Position numbers and translations under genes: made by a program. A stretch of 64,000 bases of DNA from positions 73,719 through 137,718 of the forward strand of contig JBAZLH010000003.1 in assembly GCA_041650375.1 (NCBI GenBank), read 5' to 3'. This stretch comes from UBA6220 sp041650375. GTDB taxonomy: Bacteria > Patescibacteriota > Minisyncoccia > Minisyncoccales > Minisyncoccaceae. This document shows positions 8,640 through 17,154 of the stretch, piece after piece. Under the pieces are notes generated by a model. It had not been told where the DNA came from and did no database searches. It worked only from the letters and a program-made list of their open reading frames with translations. Numbering within the stretch: the stretch's first letter is position 1; each line of letters begins with the position of its first letter.

Positions 8640-10046
8640 TTACAATCCGATTTGCTTCCTGAAATCAAACTTTTTGGGAATATTATTCTTCGTATCCCAG
8701 TTTTGGATTATTTTTTGCGCTTCCTTTTCCCAATTTTTTTCGCTTGGCATTATGTTTTCCGCAAAGTATTCCAATAAAAACGGCTGCTCAACGTCACGGA
8801 TTACGTTTCTTTTCCAGCTTAAATATAAAGCGATATTGGCCTCTTGCTTGGTGCCCACGCATTCCCAAGGCTTAATTTCCTTTTCCCCTATCAGTTCAAA
8901 CATCAGCGGCAATAATTCTTTCTTGGCAAACAAATCAATTCCAAAAATATTTTTTAAATCCGAAGTGGAAACATACGGATAAAGCGCCATGTAAACAAAC
9001 AGGCACTTGGCGCAAGCGCCGCACCATTTGCCGGTTTTTTCTTTAGTGCCGGAATGGGTTTTTTCAGCTTCGTTGCAGCTTAAAAATATGGGCATCAAAT
9101 CGCGGCGTTCGGCAAAAATTTTGGCAATTTGCAATTCATAGATGGGCCTTAATAGGCTGAAATATTCTAAATTAGGGCTTAAATATTTTTTTAGATAATC
9201 CCGAAAATTATTTTCAAATTCAAATGTTTTGCTGTATTGGTGGTTAATTTCTTCATTCAAGTAGGTCGTATTGCCCTCATTGCTGCTTTTTTCGTTGCTG
9301 AACGCGATATATTTTTTATTAAACAACGCGGCCGTTAACGCGGTCAAGAAAGACACATACGCGATAAAGGGCGTGTGCCCGTTTAAATAACCTTTTCGGT
9401 TTAAATCCAAAAGATGTTCGTCTATTTTCCGCTCGCAAACAATCGTGTCCTTGCAAGCAAACACTTTACCGGCAGCTGCCGCGGCCTTGGTTGGGTTTAG
9501 TAAAAAACAAGAAACATTATTGGTTTTTTGTTGGAGCAAGTGCAAAGACGCGAAAGAATCTTTGCCGCCGCCAATCGGCAAAAGAATGGAATCATCCGCT
9601 GCCTTATATAATACCGCCGCTTTATCTTTGCTTTCCTCGACAATTATTTTTATAAAATTTTTGGCTTTAAAATTTATTTTGTTTTCAAAAAAGTATTGGC
9701 CCATTCCTTTAAATAACAATTTTTCCCACCAGGCAACCTGGTTTTTCGTAAGAGCGCCTGCCAAAACTTTGATTTCCGGAGAACAAAACGCTTTCCAATA
9801 GCTAAGGGATTCCACCATTCCCAAATTAAAAACAAAATTATTGATAATTTCTTTTTTAATTTTTTTCGCGGAGTTCGGAATGTTTTTTATTTTTACAGCC
9901 GAAACGAATTTATGCTTGCCCGCGCTGAATTTAAAAACAATTTTTAAATCTTTGTTTAAAAAAGACCATTTGTACGAGTCATAACAAAATTCGGGAAATT
10001 TTTTCCTTAAATCATTAACCTGAAATTTCGGCCCTTTTTTAACCAT
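8640..10046 (-). CDS. murL: UDP-MurNAc-L-Ala-L-Glu epimerase
   Basis: MurL family: epimerises the terminal L-Glu of UDP-MurNAc-L-Ala-L-Glu to D-Glu using ATP, replacing glutamate racemase. In 468 residues I see the PP-loop-like GGGKDS at 159-164, the NEKSSNEGN block at 251-259 followed by NHQYSKTFEFE, and the cysteine cluster WCGACAKC at 341-348, all of which I associate with this family. It follows mraY by 4 bp as the last gene of a seven-gene run. murD lies 1.1 kb downstream. The assignment rests on recalled family motifs. Confidence 0.8.
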   Translation of the reverse strand: MVKKGPKFQVNDLRKKFPEFCYDSYKWSFLNKDLKIVFKFSAGKHKFVSAVKIKNIPNSAKKIKKEIINNFVFNLGMVESLSYWKAFCSPEIKVLAGALTKNQVAWWEKLLFKGMGQYFFENKINFKAKNFIKIIVEESKDKAAVLYKAADDSILLPIGGGKDSFASLHLLQQKTNNVSCFLLNPTKAAAAAGKVFACKDTIVCERKIDEHLLDLNRKGYLNGHTPFIAYVSFLTALTAALFNKKYIAFSNEKSSNEGNTTYLNEEINHQYSKTFEFENNFRDYLKKYLSPNLEYFSLLRPIYELQIAKIFAERRDLMPIFLSCNEAEKTHSGTKEKTGKWCGACAKCLFVYMALYPYVSTSDLKNIFGIDLFAKKELLPLMFELIGEKEIKPWECVGTKQEANIALYLSWKRNVIRDVEQPFLLEYFAENIMPSEKNWEKEAQKIIQNWDTKNNIPKKFDFRKQIGL

Positions 10047-10050
10047 AACT

Positions 10051-11139
10051 TTATTGCCTTAACATTAATAACTGGATGCTTACGCCCAAAATTGCCAACA
10101 CAACGCTTATAATCCAAAAGCGCATTACGATCTGCGGAGTTTTCCAGCCAATGGCTTCCAGGTGGTGGTGGATCGGGGTGGATAGCCAGATTTTTTTCTT
10201 GCGGATTTTTTTAGAAAGCAACTGGACGATAACCGAGCCGGTTTCAATAACTAATATTCCGGCGATAACCGGCAAAATCGCGATTGAATTGGTAATAAAC
10301 GCCACGGCTGTCATTGTCATTGTCAATCCAAGTATTCCGGTTTCACCCATATAAAATTTCGCGGGAGGAATATTAAACCAAAGAAAGCTGAAAATTGTTC
10401 CGAGGATTATGGCGCAAAAAGCAGCCAAATCCGTTTGGCCCTGAACTAAAGCGATTATGGTAAAAGCTCCAAAAATAGAGCCGAACACCCCGCCGGCCAA
10501 TCCATCCAGGCCATCCACCACTCCGCTTGCCCACGAAGCCAAACTTACGAGCACGTAAAGCGCGATATACCAAAGCCCAAGCTGGATTACAATACCTTCG
10601 GGAAAATTAAATAATAAGGGGATATTGATGGAGCTCCATCCCAGTTTGAAATAAAACCAGGAGCCGCCGATTAGCCCGATTAAAGCCACCAGAATAAGCC
10701 GCACCCTGAACTTTAGCCCGCCGCCGATATATTTACCCCTACCGTAAACAACCAAGATGTCGTCAACCAACCCGATCAACGAAGCGGAAAGCAGGGCGAA
10801 TATCGGAATCCAAGTTTGTTCGCGGCTGAAAAAATTGAATTTTTGCAGCCACCAAACATCGGTAAAATTCGCGAGCAAAAGGCAAATGAATGAAATAATC
10901 AAAACCGTGGACCAAATAACGATTCCGCCGCCGCGGGGCACGGTTGTTTCTTTTTCCCGGTGCAGGGCTAAAAAAATCTCCGCGTCTTGGCCGTCAATTG
11001 TTTTTTCCCTGGCTTTTTTCTTCCAGAATTCTATTTTATACAAAAATCTTACCAGAAAATTGGCGATTACCATTGCGATTATGGACGAAGCGAAAGCCAA
11101 GGACAAAATTTTTATAACGTTAAATGTTGGAATTGTCAT
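10051..11139 (-). CDS. mraY: Phospho-MurNAc-pentapeptide transferase
   Basis: Membrane enzyme making lipid I from UDP-MurNAc-pentapeptide and undecaprenyl phosphate. 362 residues with about ten hydrophobic segments. Diagnostic motifs: VDDILVVYGRG, GVVDGLDGLAGG, FYMGETGILGL and the C-terminal STPIHHHLEAIGW histidine motif. It starts 3 bp after the carboxypeptidase stop, so it is co-transcribed with the signalling genes upstream and murL downstream. Confidence 0.95.
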   Translation of the reverse strand: MTIPTFNVIKILSLAFASSIIAMVIANFLVRFLYKIEFWKKKAREKTIDGQDAEIFLALHREKETTVPRGGGIVIWSTVLIISFICLLLANFTDVWWLQKFNFFSREQTWIPIFALLSASLIGLVDDILVVYGRGKYIGGGLKFRVRLILVALIGLIGGSWFYFKLGWSSINIPLLFNFPEGIVIQLGLWYIALYVLVSLASWASGVVDGLDGLAGGVFGSIFGAFTIIALVQGQTDLAAFCAIILGTIFSFLWFNIPPAKFYMGETGILGLTMTMTAVAFITNSIAILPVIAGILVIETGSVIVQLLSKKIRKKKIWLSTPIHHHLEAIGWKTPQIVMRFWIISVVLAILGVSIQLLMLRQ

Positions 11140-11142
11140 TTT

Positions 11143-12132
11143 TTACCAAATAAAAGAGTTAGTTATCCAATTTTCCAATTTTTCAGCTTCAATAAACCTG
11201 TCCGCCTTGCTGCCGGCACCCATAATCACGCTTATCAGGTATTCGTTTTTTCCTTCAAAAGCGAAAGAAAAAGGCTTTTTCAATACTAAGATAATACACC
11301 CGTTTGCTTCTTTTGTGTAGCCGGTTTTACCCCAAAGATAATCCGGGCTCGCCCTTAAAAGAATATTGGTATTTATCAGCTTTTTAAATAAAATATTGTT
11401 AATAAAATAATCGGTTTCTTGGACAGAGCATATTTCCGGAATAATTTTGTGGTTTGCCATTATATAAATTATTATTTTCTTCAAATCATTGGCGGAAGCG
11501 CGATTAGTGGTTGAATCATCTTCATCTAGCCCGCTCGGATTGTAAAAGATCGTATTGTTCAACCCCATTTCTTTGGATTTTTTGTTCATTGCTTCAACAA
11601 ATTTGCCTTTCTCCATCTGGTTCGCCAAAGCATTCGCCACGTCGTTGTTTGACTCAATCAACATTATGGATAAAAGGTCTTTCAAATTTGCTTTTTTCAA
11701 CGCTTTCGGATTTCCACCCGTGGAAACAATGGCCGCGATATCTTTGGAACTTAACAAGATCGGTTGGTCTAAATCATAAGATTCAAGCGCGACTATGGCA
11801 GTCATTAATTTACTCATTGAGGCAATCGGATTGCTGGCATCAGCATTTTTTTCATAAAGGATTTTTTCTTTGCCGGTTTTTGAATTAACCATTACCAGTA
11901 AGCCGTTGGTGATATTCAAATCAATGTCTTTGGCCGCGCTTTTCATAAGCGGCCGGAACAGGGACTCGTTGGAATAAACGAATAATTTATTTTGCGCCTC
12001 GGCTTTTTTTTCAATAATATTTTTGTTTATAATAAAAAACGACGCAACGAGAATTATCGACAAAACGACAAACAAGAAAGCTTTTTGCTTCCTTGTTTTA
12101 TTTTTATTCGGTTTTTTTCTTATTCTTACCAC
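11143..12132 (-). CDS. D-alanyl-D-alanine carboxypeptidase, S11 family
   Basis: Penicillin-binding protein that trims the terminal D-Ala of peptidoglycan stem peptides outside the membrane. A basic N-terminus and one hydrophobic helix (about 18-37) act as an uncleaved or cleaved anchor. The catalytic set is complete: S105-M-S-K108, S161-N-N163 and K269-T-G271. It has 329 residues and lacks the long C-terminal domain of E. coli PBP5. It sits 3 bp downstream of the 7TM coiled-coil gene and 3 bp upstream of mraY. Confidence 0.9.
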   Translation of the reverse strand: MVRIRKKPNKNKTRKQKAFLFVVLSIILVASFFIINKNIIEKKAEAQNKLFVYSNESLFRPLMKSAAKDIDLNITNGLLVMVNSKTGKEKILYEKNADASNPIASMSKLMTAIVALESYDLDQPILLSSKDIAAIVSTGGNPKALKKANLKDLLSIMLIESNNDVANALANQMEKGKFVEAMNKKSKEMGLNNTIFYNPSGLDEDDSTTNRASANDLKKIIIYIMANHKIIPEICSVQETDYFINNILFKKLINTNILLRASPDYLWGKTGYTKEANGCIILVLKKPFSFAFEGKNEYLISVIMGAGSKADRFIEAEKLENWITNSFIW

Positions 12133-12135
12133 TTT

Positions 12136-13359
12136 TTATTCTTCATTATTGGATGATTTTTTGTTTTTGTGCCCCGAATCCGTAATCATTTGGCCGGAAG
12201 ACTGGCCAAGGTCGCGAATTTTATTTTTCAATTCAGCCATTTTATTTTCCCGGTCAATAAAAATACTGCTGAACTGCTTTAATTCTTCAACTTTTTCTTC
12301 CAATTCAGCGGTTTTTTTCCTTAACTCTTTGGTCCGCTTTTGAATCTCCATTTCCAGGTTATCGTTTAATTCTTTTAATTCCCTTGTTCGGGCGCGCACG
12401 GTTATCTCCAAAACAGTGTTGGTTTCTTCCAATTTGTCATTGGCTTCATTCAGCCGCCAAGTTTTTTCTTGCAATTCTTTCGTCCTTTTTTCCACGATTT
12501 CTTCAAATTCAATATTTCGATTGTTTAAGCGGTTCATATACCTTAACAATAAAAAACAAATAAAAGAAATTAAAATAAAGATAACGGACTTGGCTATCAT
12601 TCCCAATTCCAACCCGGGAAAAACAATAAAAGACGCCAACAATACCAATAAGACGGCAACAATTATATCAGTGGTTAAAATGGTGGCGAAAGGGTCTTTT
12701 TCAATGATCACATACCCGAGGATAAAAGTGTAAATCGGTATGATTAAGAAAAAAATCGGAAAAATATTGATAAAACCGGCGGGTACGAAATATATCAGAG
12801 TTAGCCCGAACGTTCCGAAAGAAAGCAAGATAAACATCATGGTTTCCCGCCTTTCTTTGCTGCCTTCTTTTCGGAGCCAAGCTTTCACGAAATTATACAT
12901 TGTTAAAAACAAAAGCAGGAGCACGAAAACGGCGAAAAAATAATAAATGAAATTCTCGGCGCTAAATCCTAAAAGCTTAAGGGAAAACAATTCATTCACC
13001 GCAAGGCTCGCGTCACTGGCGAGAATTAAGCCGATGGAAGATATGTATGATAAAAACAAAAGAATTTTTTGTTTTTGGACGCGGCAAAATTCAATGCTGA
13101 AATGGTACAAAAACGTGGGAATCAAGAAAACGGACAAGGACAAAAGCTTGACCGCAAAAGGCGACGGCTCATTCTCGTTAAAAAAATACGCTTGCCAAAA
13201 AGTTAAAGTACTCGCCATCCAAAGAAACTGCAAAACGCCAACGATTAAAAAAATCGTCGTGGCGGCCTTTTTTTTCTTGATAGCCAAATAAATACTAACA
13301 AGCAAAATAAAAATGCTGCTTGGTAACAAAAGATAAATTGATAAAGGAATTTGAGCCAT
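12136..13359 (-). CDS. 7TM sensor-like protein with coiled coil, no kinase
   Basis: 407 residues. Residues 1-270 hold seven to eight hydrophobic segments resembling the 7TM sensor region of histidine kinases. Residues about 275-375 form a long charged coiled coil with repeated KRTKELQ/RTRELKE/KRTKELRKK units, then a polar tail ending in acidic residues. No H, N or G boxes follow, so it cannot phosphorylate as a classic kinase. It lies between a response regulator (9 bp upstream) and a carboxypeptidase (3 bp downstream). It could be a scaffold or a signal input partner; the function is unknown. Confidence 0.8.
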   Translation of the reverse strand: MAQIPLSIYLLLPSSIFILLVSIYLAIKKKKAATTIFLIVGVLQFLWMASTLTFWQAYFFNENEPSPFAVKLLSLSVFLIPTFLYHFSIEFCRVQKQKILLFLSYISSIGLILASDASLAVNELFSLKLLGFSAENFIYYFFAVFVLLLLFLTMYNFVKAWLRKEGSKERRETMMFILLSFGTFGLTLIYFVPAGFINIFPIFFLIIPIYTFILGYVIIEKDPFATILTTDIIVAVLLVLLASFIVFPGLELGMIAKSVIFILISFICFLLLRYMNRLNNRNIEFEEIVEKRTKELQEKTWRLNEANDKLEETNTVLEITVRARTRELKELNDNLEMEIQKRTKELRKKTAELEEKVEELKQFSSIFIDRENKMAELKNKIRDLGQSSGQMITDSGHKNKKSSNNEE

Positions 13360-13368
13360 AGATTTATT

Positions 13369-13734
13369 TTATTTAATTTGAAGTTTCATCCTTTCCAAAA
13401 CATCCTTGGGATTGAAATTTGATTTTATTAAATAATCTTTCGCTCCCAACCCGAACGCTTTCTCTTTGGTTTCTTTGTCGTCAAAATTGGACAAAACAAT
13501 CACCGGGATGTCTTTTATGGCTTCCATGGATTGCCTTTTTTCCAAAAACGCGATGCCGCTTTCTTTGGGCAAAAGAATATCCAAAATAATCAAATCGGGT
13601 TTGTGTTCTTGGGCAAGCTTTAAAGCTTCTCCCACCTCTATCGCGGCAAAAACCTCGTAGCCCTCTTTGGTGAATTTAAAGCGGTACATTTCCGAAAGAA
13701 TTTTTTCATCTTCAATGATGAGAACTTTTTTCAT
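13369..13734 (-). CDS. Single-domain response regulator
   Basis: 121 residues, a bare receiver domain with no output domain. Acidic pair Glu8/Asp9, phospho-acceptor Asp52 in IILDILLP, Ser82 in VIVLSN and Lys104 in KDYLIKS are all in place, so it should be phosphorylated. The partner kinase is probably the gene 41 bp upstream. As there is no DNA-binding domain, its output must be protein-protein contact. Confidence 0.92.
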   Translation of the reverse strand: MKKVLIIEDEKILSEMYRFKFTKEGYEVFAAIEVGEALKLAQEHKPDLIILDILLPKESGIAFLEKRQSMEAIKDIPVIVLSNFDDKETKEKAFGLGAKDYLIKSNFNPKDVLERMKLQIK

Positions 13735-13775
13735 AATGTTTTATTATTTTATTTATTTTAACATAAATTCTTCGT

Positions 13776-16037
13776 TTAATCTCCGGTTAAAACAAAATCG
13801 TGCTTGGTTTCAATATTGCTTTTAATCGGCAATTCAATGGTGAAAACACTTCCTTTGTTCCTTCCTTCCGATTCAACAAGCAATTTGCCATTGTGCATTT
13901 CAATAAAATTCTTGGCAACATACAAACCCAAACCCGTGCCCTGCGTATACATTTCCGTGCCGCTCTTTCCCCGGGAAAAACTCTTGAATATTTTTTGGGC
14001 GTCTTCCTTATCAATGCCAATGCCCGTATCTTTTATTTGGATACAAAAGGTATTGGCGTCTTTCTCGCTTAAAGTTATCTCCACTCCGCCTTCCACGGTA
14101 TAATGGATTGCGTTATTTATTATATTGCCGATGGCTTGTTTTAACTTGTCCGGATCTCCGCTTATTAAAGGAATAGGCTTATCCGGCTTATTGTATTTTA
14201 TATATAATCCTTTATCATCGGCGACCAATTTAATGTCCCGAACGCACTCTTTCAACAAATCTTCAATGGATATATCTTGTATTTTTAATTCTATTTGGCC
14301 TTTTTCCAAACGGCTCACGGCCAACAAGCTATTAACCAGTTTTATCATGCCCACGCTGGATTCGTGGATATAATTTATGGCATTATCGGCTTCTTCGGAT
14401 AATCCGCCGAAATCTCCGTCTTTTAACATGGAAGTATATCCGCGAATGGCGGTTAAAGGGGTTCGGAGTTGGTGGGAAACAATGGAAATAAATTCTGTTT
14501 TGGACTTGCTGATTCTTTCAGCTTCTTCTTTTCTGGCGCCTTCCTCTTGGGCGGCCTTCAAAAGATAAGTATTCTTTTTCCTAATGTCTTTCGTTTGCTC
14601 ATAAACTTTTTCCTGGAGCGTTTCGCCGAATTCCTGAATTTGCTTGTATTGCAAGGCGTTTTCTATGGCAACCCCGGCTTGCTTACTCAAAACATTTAAA
14701 AGATTCAAGTCCTCGTTTGTGTAAGGATCTCTGGATATTTTTGAGCCCAACACGATAATTCCGATTAATTTCTTATTCGCAATCAAAGGCAAGCACACTG
14801 CCGCTTTTATTTTGGCCATGTAATCGGAAAGTTTGGCGAAATCTTTTTTTTCTTTTTCATTTGTTGAATTTTCGGATAATATGGGCAATTCTTCCCTAAC
14901 CAAAGGTTTTTGGTTTTTTAAAAAAAATTTCACCAAAAACCTGTTTTTGATTGAAGCTGAAATATCCTGGATATCAATTTTGAATATTTGGTAATCCCCG
15001 TTCGCGTCCGCCAAGAAAACATCAACCCTGTCCAATTGCATGGTTTTTTTAATGGTACCCACGATTAAATTAATGATTTTGTCCAAATCAATGTAACTAA
15101 CCAATCCGTCAATCAATTTATTTATTGTTTCCTGGTAATTATACAAAGAAACAAATAAATATTTATTGGCGAAATCCTTTAACCAATTATCCGCAGTGTA
15201 AAACAGCGCCACGAAAAGCGGAGCGATAATAACTCCCAAAAGATACGCTGGAGTGGTGAAAAGTCCTCCGAAAGCCGTATAATAGAGCCAAATTAAACCA
15301 TAAAACATTCCATACGTTAAAGCGGCAATGCCAAAATAAATAAATACTTTACGGGCAATTATGCGAATATCCATCAAGCGGTATTTGATCATGGCATAAA
15401 ACAAAATAAAAACATATAAAGAAACAACCACGTTTCCAACGGGCAATATTTTTATATTATACCAAAGGAAAAAATTAGTGGCTCCGCCAAAAAATCCGAT
15501 TATGGTCCCAAAAATTATATATCTTATTTGGTAACGTTTTAAGCCAGTGTTCGTTAAATAATTTTTAGCCAACACATAAAGGCCGTATCCGACCAGTCCG
15601 GCATACGAAATTAAAAGATAAAGCGTATAAAGCGGCCCGGCTTTGGGCCAAAAATCAAAGACTAATATTTTTTCAACGCCACGGATAAAAAGCGGCGAAA
15701 AAGACATTGTTAAAAAAAGAAACGTTACAAGGTATCCAAAAAACAGGACGGCTTTGCTTTTCTTGTCTTTTATTTCCAAAAAAGATAAAACCCAATGCAG
15801 ATAAAAAATCGGAATAAAAGTTGACCCGATGGAAAGCAATCGGGTGTATAGAAGCGCCGAAGCGCGATCGGTTGAAATTTGCCAAAGCAAATAAAAAATA
15901 GACCAAACGAAAACCGCCAGACTTAATAAAACAAAAGTGTTGTTTATCGGGCTTTTTTTATTTTTAAAAAACACGAATAATCCAAGTAATAAGCTTGTAA
16001 TCATGTTTATTAAAGCCGCGATAGCGTAAAAATTCAT
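13776..16037 (-). CDS. Membrane sensor histidine kinase
   Basis: 753 residues in order: 7TM-type sensor region with eight or so helices (1-290), a GAF-like domain (about 305-460), a coiled linker (465-510), HisKA with H522 in SHQLRTPLTA, and the ATPase domain with N box INNAIHY (640-646), G1 DTGIGI (670-675) and G2 GTGLGL (700-705). All catalytic motifs are intact. It starts 1 bp after the methyltransferase stop. The TM region resembles that of the kinase-less protein two genes downstream, which suggests a duplication followed by loss of the kinase part. Confidence 0.93.
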   Translation of the reverse strand: MNFYAIAALINMITSLLLGLFVFFKNKKSPINNTFVLLSLAVFVWSIFYLLWQISTDRASALLYTRLLSIGSTFIPIFYLHWVLSFLEIKDKKSKAVLFFGYLVTFLFLTMSFSPLFIRGVEKILVFDFWPKAGPLYTLYLLISYAGLVGYGLYVLAKNYLTNTGLKRYQIRYIIFGTIIGFFGGATNFFLWYNIKILPVGNVVVSLYVFILFYAMIKYRLMDIRIIARKVFIYFGIAALTYGMFYGLIWLYYTAFGGLFTTPAYLLGVIIAPLFVALFYTADNWLKDFANKYLFVSLYNYQETINKLIDGLVSYIDLDKIINLIVGTIKKTMQLDRVDVFLADANGDYQIFKIDIQDISASIKNRFLVKFFLKNQKPLVREELPILSENSTNEKEKKDFAKLSDYMAKIKAAVCLPLIANKKLIGIIVLGSKISRDPYTNEDLNLLNVLSKQAGVAIENALQYKQIQEFGETLQEKVYEQTKDIRKKNTYLLKAAQEEGARKEEAERISKSKTEFISIVSHQLRTPLTAIRGYTSMLKDGDFGGLSEEADNAINYIHESSVGMIKLVNSLLAVSRLEKGQIELKIQDISIEDLLKECVRDIKLVADDKGLYIKYNKPDKPIPLISGDPDKLKQAIGNIINNAIHYTVEGGVEITLSEKDANTFCIQIKDTGIGIDKEDAQKIFKSFSRGKSGTEMYTQGTGLGLYVAKNFIEMHNGKLLVESEGRNKGSVFTIELPIKSNIETKHDFVLTGD

Positions 16038-16038
16038 T

Positions 16039-16983
16039 TTATTTTTTTGCGATTAAAAGGCTGTGTATCTTAAGGGGTTCAAAAACAATTTGATAATCGT
16101 TAAATCCAGATTTTCGGGCAATATCCATCAATTCCGCCGGTTTACGGTAAACCATTGGCCAATTAATGGCCCATTTAATGAAATATTGCTCAACGTTTGA
16201 ATTAATATTACAGGTAATCAGTATTCCTTTCTCGTCTAGGGCGCTATAAAGTTTTTTCACAAAGCTAATGGCTGTTTCTTGGTTGGCGTAATCCAAAAAT
16301 CCGAGCATTTCTATTATTTGTGGCTTGAAATCATTAAGGAAATTATCTTCCTCGGCAAGGTTAATTTTATGCGTTTTAATTTGATCGGCTACGCCGTATT
16401 GTTCCGCGAATTTTTGGGCCATATCTAATCCGGCTTGGTCAATATCCATTAAAATCGCCCGAACAATTATATTCCGCGCTTTACATTCGGCGATTGTTTC
16501 AATTATGGCTTGGCCGGCGCCGCAAGCCAAAGAAGCCAATCTTATCTCCGGTTGATTTTCAAAATTTGAAATGGCTTTTTTCAATTCATGCTTAACCAGT
16601 TTATAACGGTTGCGCAAAGCCTGGCAATTCAATCCATACCAATAAAATTCGTCCAATAACCTGAAAGTTAATTTAGGAGGAAAGGTGTGGTTGTATATTA
16701 AATCCATGGCTCGCCACGACGCCGCGTATTCTTTAACTTTTCGGCAAGCCACCCCCAATCCGTCAAAAAAGAAACTGTTTGTGCGAGGCTCGCCAAGCCC
16801 GAACAATTTATATATTCTCTTCTTGGCCATTACCGATAAAGTCAAAAGCCACATAAGCGGCAAACTCGCGTAATACGGCCACCGAATTTCTTCGTATTCC
16901 TCTTTCTTGATTGGTTGAGTAACAAAAAATGTAATGCTTTTCCGCCCTTTCGGATTAGCGGCCACTGTTATATTTTCATTCAT
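16039..16983 (-). CDS. Class I SAM-dependent methyltransferase-like protein
   Basis: 314 residues. The Rossmann motif I is LASLACGAGQ at 149-158, with an acidic Asp at 180 (LMDIDQAG) as the likely ribose contact, and a later block EEDNFLNDFKPQIIEMLG. The N-terminal 100 residues contain hydrophobic patches (LPLMWLLTLSVMAKK) that may touch the membrane. The substrate is unknown. It is the first gene of a seven-gene run with a two-component system and wall-synthesis genes; its start lies 22 bp downstream of a terminator-like hairpin. Confidence 0.75.
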   Translation of the reverse strand: MNENITVAANPKGRKSITFFVTQPIKKEEYEEIRWPYYASLPLMWLLTLSVMAKKRIYKLFGLGEPRTNSFFFDGLGVACRKVKEYAASWRAMDLIYNHTFPPKLTFRLLDEFYWYGLNCQALRNRYKLVKHELKKAISNFENQPEIRLASLACGAGQAIIETIAECKARNIIVRAILMDIDQAGLDMAQKFAEQYGVADQIKTHKINLAEEDNFLNDFKPQIIEMLGFLDYANQETAISFVKKLYSALDEKGILITCNINSNVEQYFIKWAINWPMVYRKPAELMDIARKSGFNDYQIVFEPLKIHSLLIAKK

Positions 16984-17003
16984 ATTATTAAATAGCTCTT
17001 TAT

Positions 17004-17028
17004 TAAAATAAAAAGCCCGTAAAGGGCC
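17004..17028 (-). terminator. Terminator or attenuator in operon leader
   Basis: GCCC (17015-17018) pairs with GGGC (17024-17027), with a minus-strand U-rich tail (17005-17014). It is the 3' end of murC mRNA, or of the short leader transcript, or an attenuator in front of the methyltransferase-kinase operon. Confidence 0.65.
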
Positions 17029-17094
17029 TTAATTATCCGTGCTTAAAAACAGAAGTTGTTTACTGTTGGTTAATTTTTCTTTGCGCAAAAACAT
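17029..17094 (-). CDS. Possible 21-residue leader peptide
   Basis: ATG at 17092-17094, stop TAA at 17029-17031, product starting MFLRKEKLTNSKQ. It fills the space between a promoter and a terminator-like hairpin and its stop abuts the hairpin. That is the layout of a leader peptide or a small RNA. Only a weak ribosome site (TTGG) precedes it. It may be chance. Confidence 0.3.
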   Translation of the reverse strand: MFLRKEKLTNSKQLLFLSTDN

Positions 17095-17124
17095 TTTACC
17101 AATGTTTGATTATATTATTGTTAT

Positions 17125-17153
17125 ATTATACAAAATAAACCGATTCTTCGCAA
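17125..17153 (-). promoter_or_regulatory. Promoter after murC
   Basis: TTGCGA (17148-17153), 17-bp spacer, TATAAT (17125-17130). It would start a transcript at about 17118 reading into the 21-codon ORF, the hairpin and then the methyltransferase operon. Confidence 0.6.
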
Positions 17154-17154
17154 A

